DNA from: Acidobacteriota bacterium
Lineage (GTDB): Bacteria > Acidobacteriota > Vicinamibacteria > Vicinamibacterales > UBA2999
Length of the DNA: 32,347 nucleotides
Assembly (NCBI GenBank): GCA_021731095.1
Contig: JAKFYA010000030.1
Location: forward strand, 1-32,347
Reading direction: 5' to 3'
In this document: positions 26,263-32,347 of the stretch, piece by piece
How the letters are laid out: each line of letters begins with the position of its first letter
How positions within the stretch are numbered: the first letter of the stretch is position 1
Notes under the pieces: model-generated
Told to the model about the DNA's origin: nothing
Database searches by the model: none
The model's input: only the letters and a program-made list of their open reading frames with translations
Program-made: the position numbers and the translations under genes

Positions 26263-27588
26263 CTAGATGACCCGGCGTGCCAGATCCTCCGGCAGGATGA
26301 GCTCGTTGGCCTTCTCAGGCGCGTCGGCAACCGGCGTGCCTGCATTCCAGGCCGGAATTGCGGGCTTGTCAGGCGGATAGAGCGACTCGAGTGGCCCCCA
26401 GACCTGGTCCACGCGGTCCGTGAACAGATCGCCAATCAGCAGGTCGGTGACGGTGCCAATCAGCGCCGGATAGTGCTTGACGAAGCGACCGAAGCTGAAG
26501 CCGTCGTAGTACTCGCAGACCAGACGACGCATCCGGTCGACTCCGCGATTGAAGTCGGGCCCCCACGAGCCGAGCTGCGCGGCGGACGTATCGCCCTTGC
26601 CGAGTCCGGCCACAATGGCGTCGGCCGCGAGTTCGCCGGACTTCAGGGCCAACAGGACGCCAGACGAATAGAGTGGGTCGAGGAAGCCCCAGGCGTCCCC
26701 CACCAATACCCAGCCGTTGCCCGCCACCTGTGAAGCCCGGTACGAGTAGTCCTTGGTGGCGAAGTGCCCTGTGGCGCGCGTGGCTCCGGCGACGCGTTCC
26801 TTCACGGCCGTGCACCGCTCGACTTCTTCCGCATAGGTCTGCTCGTAGCTGCCGCGTCCCTTGAACAGGTAGTCGAACGGCCCCACGACGCCCACGCTGA
26901 CGATGTTGTCGTGCTGCGGGATGTACCAGAACCAGCCCTTCTTGTCGGGCGTCTGCAGCACGATGGTCGCACCCTCGTCCTTGCCCGTGTCGCGGTAGGC
27001 GCCTTCCCAGTAGGTCCAGATGGCGCCTTTGTTGAGCACCGGGTCCCACACGCGGAGCCCCAGCGTGTGGGACAGCAGGCCGTTCTGCCCACTGGCATCC
27101 ACAACCACCCGGGCCCTGACCTCGCGGAAGACGCCGTCTTCGCCACGGACACGGACCCCGACGGCACGGTCTCCCTCGAAGAGCACCTCGTGGACGCGCG
27201 TGCCCTCATGAGCGGTGACGCCATGGGCGCGCGCATTCTCCAGCATCATCTGGTCGAACTCGCTTCGCACGACCTGCCACGTCTGCGAGCATTCATGCGG
27301 CTTGTTGTCCCAGAAGTAGAACGGCGCCGATTCCTGCCCGCGCGCATTGACGAACTGGACGCTGTATTTCTTGACGAAGCGGCTGGCCTGCAGCTTCGGC
27401 AGCATGCCCAGACGCTCAAGGGTCCAGTAGGTCTCGGGGATGAGGGATTCGCCAATGTGGAAGCGGGGAAAGCGTTCGCGCTCGAACAGTTCGACGGCCA
27501 GTCCCTGCTGGGCGAGGAGTGTCGAGGCCGTCGCCCCGGCCGGGCCGCCTCCGATGACCACAACGTCTGCATGATGGGCGCTGTTCAT
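26263..27588 (-). CDS. Flavin-dependent halogenase-like FAD oxidoreductase
   Basis: VVVIGGGPAGATASTLLAQQG FAD motif; FPRFHIGESLIPETYWTLERLG; KGWFWYIPQH matches WxWxIP; VGDAWGFLDPLYSSGVLLALKSGELAADAI. Confidence 0.82.
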   Translation of the reverse strand: MNSAHHADVVVIGGGPAGATASTLLAQQGLAVELFERERFPRFHIGESLIPETYWTLERLGMLPKLQASRFVKKYSVQFVNARGQESAPFYFWDNKPHECSQTWQVVRSEFDQMMLENARAHGVTAHEGTRVHEVLFEGDRAVGVRVRGEDGVFREVRARVVVDASGQNGLLSHTLGLRVWDPVLNKGAIWTYWEGAYRDTGKDEGATIVLQTPDKKGWFWYIPQHDNIVSVGVVGPFDYLFKGRGSYEQTYAEEVERCTAVKERVAGATRATGHFATKDYSYRASQVAGNGWVLVGDAWGFLDPLYSSGVLLALKSGELAADAIVAGLGKGDTSAAQLGSWGPDFNRGVDRMRRLVCEYYDGFSFGRFVKHYPALIGTVTDLLIGDLFTDRVDQVWGPLESLYPPDKPAIPAWNAGTPVADAPEKANELILPEDLARRVI

Positions 27589-27607
27589 ACCAGTGACTCC
27601 GTTTTGC

Positions 27608-28897
27608 CTAGGGTTCCACGACGAAGCGTCGTGCCTTCATTTCGAATCGGGGAAGCGTGCCAGGTGACACCACCTCCACCGGAACAACGAGGCCGAGAGC
27701 GGCGCTGAGGGCACCTGCGACCTGGCGGCCGATCACACCACCGTCGGGCGAGGCCTCGATGTCGACGCGGAGGGTGCGGAGCGACCCGCTGCGCGACACC
27801 GTGCTCCGGAACTCGCGCACAGCGGCAAACTGCCGCACGACCGCCTCGATGGCCGCCGGGTACACATTCACCCCACGCACGGTGACCATGTCGTCGGCGC
27901 GTCCGAGTATGCCGCCGTCGAGCCATGCGAACGCGCGGCCGCACGCGCAGGTCCCGGTGCGCCGTGTCACCAGGTCACCCGTGCGATAGCGGAGGACCGG
28001 ACTGGCTGCGCGTCCGAGGTTGGTGAGCACCAGTTCTCCGGCGACACCGTCGTCGACCGGACGGCCACTGTCCGGATCGATGACCTCCGCGATGAACGCC
28101 GCCTCGTTCACATGCAGGCCACCCGGTCGTTCCCAGCACTCGAAGCTCACGGGGCCCACCTCCGTCAGTCCGTGGTGGTCGATGACTCGGGCACCGAGGG
28201 CGGCTTCAATCCGGGATCGCGTGGCGGGAATGCTGCCACCCGGTTCGCCCGCCACGATCACGACGCGGATGCCGGCCTCCCGGAGTGCCAGCGCCTGTCC
28301 GGTGTCGGTGGCGACCTCGGCCAGACGCAGGGCGTAGGTGGGGGTGCAGCAGAGCACGGTGGGCCGTGTGGCGAGCAGCAGCGCCAGCCGCTGTTCACTC
28401 GACATGCCTCCGGCCGGTATGCAGAGGGCGCCTGCGGCGACGGCGGCATCGAAGGCGGTCCAGAAGCCGTAGAACGGTCCGAAGGAGAACGCGAAGAACA
28501 CCCGGTCGCCGGTCCCCACGCGGGCGGCGGCGTAGACCTCCCGCCAACACGTCACGGCCCAGTCCCAGCTTTCGGCGGTGTCAACCCATCTGAGGGGGTG
28601 GCCGGTGGTCCCCGAGGTGTGGGTGTACCGGGAGTAGTGCGCGAGAGGCTCCGAAAGGACCGTGCCCCACGGCGGACAGGCGGTCTGGTCGGCGACCAGG
28701 TCGGCCTTCGTCGTGAAAGGCAGACGGGACAGGTCGTCAGGGAGGCGGAGCTCCGTGTCGACACCGATGCCGGCTGCCGCCAGCCTGTGGGTATGGAACG
28801 GGCTTCGGCCAATGATGCGCCGCAACAGGTCTGACAGGCGGGCCTGCTGCCAGACGGCCAGGGCCGCGCGATCGGACACGTCCGGCGTCTGGCTCAT
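27608..28897 (-). CDS. Phenylacetate-CoA ligase-like (PaaK-type) adenylate-forming enzyme
   Basis: HYSRYTHTSGTTGHPLRWVDT; ARVIDHHGLTEVGPVSFECWERPGGLHVNEAAFIAEVID; GELVLTNLGRAASPVLRYRTGDLV; VRGVNVYPAAIEAVVRQF; LPRFEMKARRFV C-terminal domain. Confidence 0.9.
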   Translation of the reverse strand: MSQTPDVSDRAALAVWQQARLSDLLRRIIGRSPFHTHRLAAAGIGVDTELRLPDDLSRLPFTTKADLVADQTACPPWGTVLSEPLAHYSRYTHTSGTTGHPLRWVDTAESWDWAVTCWREVYAAARVGTGDRVFFAFSFGPFYGFWTAFDAAVAAGALCIPAGGMSSEQRLALLLATRPTVLCCTPTYALRLAEVATDTGQALALREAGIRVVIVAGEPGGSIPATRSRIEAALGARVIDHHGLTEVGPVSFECWERPGGLHVNEAAFIAEVIDPDSGRPVDDGVAGELVLTNLGRAASPVLRYRTGDLVTRRTGTCACGRAFAWLDGGILGRADDMVTVRGVNVYPAAIEAVVRQFAAVREFRSTVSRSGSLRTLRVDIEASPDGGVIGRQVAGALSAALGLVVPVEVVSPGTLPRFEMKARRFVVEP

Positions 28898-29319
28898 GCC
28901 TGGGGCGTGTCAGGCGCGACTGCGAAGCAGGCCGCAACCTCTGGAGGGAGGGGCACGGCGCGGGGTGCCTGTCCGGGCCGATACTCGACGCTGACGATGG
29001 TCATCGACCCGGTCGCCACGGGCTCGCCGTCACGGGACAACAGGCATCGGTACCGGAGCGAGCGCGCGGACATGGCCACGACTTCGATGCTGATCTCGAA
29101 CTCGTCCTCGAATCGCAGGGGCGTGTGGTAGTCGAACGTCATGGCCACACGTGGCCACCCGACGAGTGAGCCAGGTACATGGATGCTCAGACCGTGCGCC
29201 CGCCACATGGCGTGTTCGGCTTCCTCCATGTACCGCGGGTACCAGCTGAAGTGAACGATGCCCGCCGCATCGGTTTCGTAGAACTGCACGCGACGGGTCA
29301 GGCGGAAGGGAGCACCCAC
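28894..29319 (-). CDS. Hotdog-fold acyl-CoA thioesterase (4-hydroxybenzoyl-CoA thioesterase/YbgC-like)
   Basis: RRVQFYETDAAGIVHFSWYPRYMEEAEHAMWRAHGL; FDYHTPLRFEDEFEISIEVVAMSARSLRYRCLL; overlaps ligase start. Confidence 0.9.
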   Translation of the reverse strand: MGAPFRLTRRVQFYETDAAGIVHFSWYPRYMEEAEHAMWRAHGLSIHVPGSLVGWPRVAMTFDYHTPLRFEDEFEISIEVVAMSARSLRYRCLLSRDGEPVATGSMTIVSVEYRPGQAPRAVPLPPEVAACFAVAPDTPQA

Positions 29320-29328
29320 GATGGCATT

Positions 29329-29877
29329 CTAGGCGAGAGGGAGGACTTCGACGATGTCGCCCAGCTTGGCGCCCCCCTGAAAGACCTCTGTCTGGCGACC
29401 ATAGAGCAGGCGGGGTTCCCGCATCCAGAAGACCCCCATCAGGTCCTGGTTGGGCGTAATGGCCAGGTAGTGTCGCGGGCGGCTGAGAAAGTCGAGGCCG
29501 GCATCCCGCAGGACGCGACCCAGGGGGACCTCGTGCCTGAGCACCTGTGCCCGCGTTCTCGGCGTGAGGGCGTCGAGGCGTATCCGGATGGCACCCATCT
29601 CGACGGGGCGGCCTGAATACGCGTGCACCAGGAGCACGCGCCGCAGATACCAGCGTCCCTTCAGGCTCGTGGAGAGCGTGCGCAGTTGCACCGCCCCTCC
29701 ACAGTGACGCTCCAGCGTGAGCGTCATGTCGCGCTCGTGGACCAGGAGGTCCTGGTACGGCGCTGGAATGTCGCCCGGCGCAATGACCCGGTGCGCGGGA
29801 ATGTCCACGCCAGCCTGACGGTAGGCGAGGTCCAGGGGATGGAGCGGGCTCTGGCGCAGGCGCGGCGATGGGGCCAT
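29329..29877 (-). CDS. Chorismate lyase-like (DUF98/UbiC-superfamily) protein
   Basis: ATG at 29877; YQDLLVHERDMTLTLERHCGGAVQLRTLSTSLKGRWYLRRVLLVHAYSGRPVEMGAIRIRLDALTPRTRAQVLRHEVPLGRVLRDAGLDFLSRPRHYLAIT. Confidence 0.75.
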   Translation of the reverse strand: MAPSPRLRQSPLHPLDLAYRQAGVDIPAHRVIAPGDIPAPYQDLLVHERDMTLTLERHCGGAVQLRTLSTSLKGRWYLRRVLLVHAYSGRPVEMGAIRIRLDALTPRTRAQVLRHEVPLGRVLRDAGLDFLSRPRHYLAITPNQDLMGVFWMREPRLLYGRQTEVFQGGAKLGDIVEVLPLA

Positions 29878-29884
29878 GACGGGT

Positions 29885-31255
29885 TCAGGTGTACCGGATG
29901 CCCGTGTGCCCGGGCAGGAAGAAGCGGGGAAGCAGGATATCCACGCGGAGGAGCCCTTCACGCGTCAGGGCGACGGCGTCAGGTCCGCAACTGGCCAGAT
30001 AGCCGTCGTGGCCGAGCGACGCGAAGGCGTCGGCAAAGCGGACGAGGATGTCGGTCTGGTACTTGTCGGCGAAGTACGCCGGCCGGATGTGGCCCAGCTT
30101 GAGCTGCAGCACCAGCTCACGGATGAGGCGCTCTTCGGACGTCGGTTCATAGGCCCGGCCCAGCGGAAGCCGGCCCTCGGCGATGGCAGTGCCCCAGGTG
30201 TCCCAGCTGTCGAGATTCTGCAAGTGGACACCATTCAGATGGCCAAACGAGGCCACCCCGAGGGCCACCATGTCCGCGCCCTGCCATAGCCGATCGCGAT
30301 AGGTGAACCGCGTGCGCTCTGGACGCTTCACGGCCGTATAGGCGCTGCCCACCGAGTAGCCTGCAGCCTCGAGTGCGGCGAAGGCGTCGGCGACCCAGCG
30401 CCGCTTGGTCGACCAGTTCGCAACCGGGTCGGCAAACTGACCGGTGCCCTGCACCAGGTCCCGGCTGATGGTGGTGTTGTGGGGCAGTTCCATCTGGTAG
30501 ATGGTGACGCTGTCGGGGTCCAGGTCAATGGTGCGCTGGACGCAGGCGCGCCAGTTGTCCTCGGTCTCGCCGAGCATGCCCGCAATCAGGTCGATATTGA
30601 TCTGCGGAAAGCCGAGGCTGCGGGCGAAGCTATACGCGCGTGCAATCTCGCCGGACCGGTGCGCGCGGCCGTTCAGTTCCAGCACCCGATCGTCAAAATT
30701 CTCGACTCCCAGGCTGAGCCGGGTCACTCCGAGCCGGCGGATCACGCCCAGTTTGGTCTCGGTGAGGGTGCCCGGCTCACACTCGAACGTGATCTCCGAC
30801 GCCTGCGCCCACGACGTGCGCGCTGTCAGTCTCCGGACCAGGCCTTCAAGCTGCTGGCTCGACAGGAACGACGGGGTGCCGCCACCGAAGTAGATGAAGT
30901 CGAGCGGGCGGTGTGCCACAGCCGGCAGTGTTTCGTAGAGCTCCCACTCTCTGGCCAGCAGATCCAGGTACCCCGCGACATCTTGCGCGTTCTTGTCGGT
31001 GTAGACGCGGAAGTAGCAGAAGTGGCAGCGCTTCCGGCAGAACGGGATGTGGAGATACAGCCCCAGGGGCACGTCCGGCCGTGGGGCACGCTGCAACGCC
31101 GGCAGCGCCTGAGCCTGGATCGCCTCACGGGTCCAGACGGAGAACGGGGGATAGTTCGCCACGAAATAGCTGCCGACATCAGTCTGGTCGGCGGGCTGCC
31201 CGGGCGTGTCGGGCAGAAGTGGAAGCACGCGGCGCGTGTCGGTCATCGAGGTCAA
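29885..31255 (-). CDS. HemN/HemW-like radical SAM protein (coproporphyrinogen III oxidase family)
   Basis: YLHIPFCRKRCHFCYFRVY (CX3CX2C cluster); DFIYFGGGTPSFLS; TFECEPGTLTETKLGVIRRLGVTRLSLGVENFDDRVLELNGRAH; INIDLIAGMLGETEDNWRACV. Confidence 0.9.
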   Translation of the reverse strand: MTSMTDTRRVLPLLPDTPGQPADQTDVGSYFVANYPPFSVWTREAIQAQALPALQRAPRPDVPLGLYLHIPFCRKRCHFCYFRVYTDKNAQDVAGYLDLLAREWELYETLPAVAHRPLDFIYFGGGTPSFLSSQQLEGLVRRLTARTSWAQASEITFECEPGTLTETKLGVIRRLGVTRLSLGVENFDDRVLELNGRAHRSGEIARAYSFARSLGFPQINIDLIAGMLGETEDNWRACVQRTIDLDPDSVTIYQMELPHNTTISRDLVQGTGQFADPVANWSTKRRWVADAFAALEAAGYSVGSAYTAVKRPERTRFTYRDRLWQGADMVALGVASFGHLNGVHLQNLDSWDTWGTAIAEGRLPLGRAYEPTSEERLIRELVLQLKLGHIRPAYFADKYQTDILVRFADAFASLGHDGYLASCGPDAVALTREGLLRVDILLPRFFLPGHTGIRYT

Positions 31256-32347
31256 CGAGGGCCCGCACCTGTCTGCAGGGCAAACAGCGTGTTCCGGTTG
31301 TTGAGAAAGAGGGTGCCGTGAGCCGGTACCGGCGTGCCATAGACCGAGCTGCCCATATTGATCTCGGCCAGCACCAGCGGCTTGCCATCCTTCAGCTCCC
31401 GGCTGGCCTTGATGATGACGACATCGCCGTCTTCGTCTCCGAGGTACACCTTGCCGTCAATCACCATGGGTGAGCCCCACACGGCGGCCAGCGTGTCGTA
31501 GGACCAGTACTCCTGGCCGGTGTTGGCATCGAGGCAGTGGAGGTAGCCGCTGAAGTCAGCGATGAAGACCAGGTCGTCCACGATGGCGGCAGTCGAGACG
31601 CTCCGACGAATCTTGCTGACATGGAACACCAGTCCAGCGGTCGTGATGTCACCGCGACGGGTCGCGTCGATGGCATAGAAGTGTCCGACGCCTTCGCCAT
31701 GTTCCGGGTCCTGGCCGTTGGCAATGTAGACCCGGTCCTTGTAGATGACTGGCGTCGCGATGACTTCATTCCGCGTGCGAGGCCACACCGCGTCCTTGGG
31801 GTTGGTATCGAACTCCCACAGCTTGGCGCCGGTCTCCGCCGCATACCCGCGCACCCAGCCATCGCCCTGGGCACTGACCACCATGCTCACCCCGCCAATG
31901 GTCCCGACTGCGGGTGTTGACCACTGGCCGTGCAGAATGCGGTCCTGCACCGAATTGTCTTCCCAGACGAGCGAGCCGGTCTTCTTGTTCACGGCAATGA
32001 CCGCCGGTGCCTTGGGCGAGGGGATGTTGACGTGGCTTTCGTCCTGCCCGTTCGAGGTGCTGACGTAGATCAGGTCACCCAGGATGACCGGCGATGAGTT
32101 GGAGAGGTTGTGCGGATACGCCCCGACCTCTTCCATCATGTCGAAGGCCCAGACCACATCGGCGTCCTTCGGGCCGGCGAACTTCTCGTCGGTCACCGGT
32201 CCGTCGTTGCCGTTGGCGAACCCTTTGACGTCCAGGCAGAAGAGGACCCCGCGGTTGCTGACGTAATAGACCCGTCCGCCCTCGACGAGGGGTGAGGAGG
32301 CGACCCCCTGGAACGGCCAGTCATTGGCCCGACCGGCCGGCAGCTTT
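31252..32347 (-). CDS. PQQ-binding-like beta-propeller repeat protein, 5' end outside window
   Basis: Frame stays open to the right edge (KLPAGRANDWPFQGVASSPLVEGGRVYYVSNRGVLFCLDVKGFANGNDGPVTDEKF...), upstream of the listed GTG start; repeated PVIYKDRVYIANGQ and HCLDANTGQEYWSYD blades. Confidence 0.85.
   Translation of the reverse strand, partial: KLPAGRANDWPFQGVASSPLVEGGRVYYVSNRGVLFCLDVKGFANGNDGPVTDEKFAGPKDADVVWAFDMMEEVGAYPHNLSNSSPVILGDLIYVSTSNGQDESHVNIPSPKAPAVIAVNKKTGSLVWEDNSVQDRILHGQWSTPAVGTIGGVSMVVSAQGDGWVRGYAAETGAKLWEFDTNPKDAVWPRTRNEVIATPVIYKDRVYIANGQDPEHGEGVGHFYAIDATRRGDITTAGLVFHVSKIRRSVSTAAIVDDLVFIADFSGYLHCLDANTGQEYWSYDTLAAVWGSPMVIDGKVYLGDEDGDVVIIKASRELKDGKPLVLAEINMGSSVYGTPVPAHGTLFLNNRNTLFALQTGAGPR

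Noticed and set aside
29885-31255. Canonical HemN (oxygen-independent coproporphyrinogen oxidase) for heme synthesis
   Set aside because: Cluster motif is CX3CX2C followed by Tyr-Phe without the additional HemN Cys, and the gene context is aryl metabolism
1-32347. tRNA/rRNA genes, CRISPR array, insertion sequence or prophage
   Set aside because: Intergenic gaps are too short for most RNA genes, no regularly spaced repeats, no transposase/integrase ORF or target-site duplication seen

Overview
High-GC bacterial chromosomal window, tightly packed, with about 34 supportable CDSs. The organisation suggests an Acidobacteriota/Vicinamibacteria-like genome, but taxonomy cannot be proven from this window. 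Left to right: (1) the end of a dipeptide/oligopeptide ABC transporter (DppD/DppF-type ATPases); (2) small accessory genes (eRF1-like/baeRF-type protein, DUF2934 protein, secreted unknown); (3) a complete six-gene ebo (EDB) metabolite-traffic cluster split into two convergent arms, eboA-eboB-eboF (+) and eboD-eboE-eboC (-); (4) a secreted MBL-fold hydrolase plus a PQQ-type dehydrogenase, hemD, and a MoxR/DUF58/BatD-like/VWA locus; (5) a housekeeping block (coaA; amidase-GerMN-rph-rdgB); (6) a putative uncharacterised aryl-metabolite locus: EhpF-like adenylase + aldehyde dehydrogenase (+) facing flavin-dependent halogenase-like, PaaK-like ligase, hotdog thioesterase, chorismate-lyase-like and HemN/HemW-like radical SAM genes (-), followed by a PQQ-propeller protein truncated at the right edge. 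The main candidates for new biology are the aryl/halogenase locus, its proximity to a full ebo cluster, and a recurring TATACT/TACACT element 6-12 nt upstream of several start codons that suggests leaderless transcription. No rRNA, tRNA, CRISPR or mobile element was seen. All family calls come from reading motifs; no searches were run.
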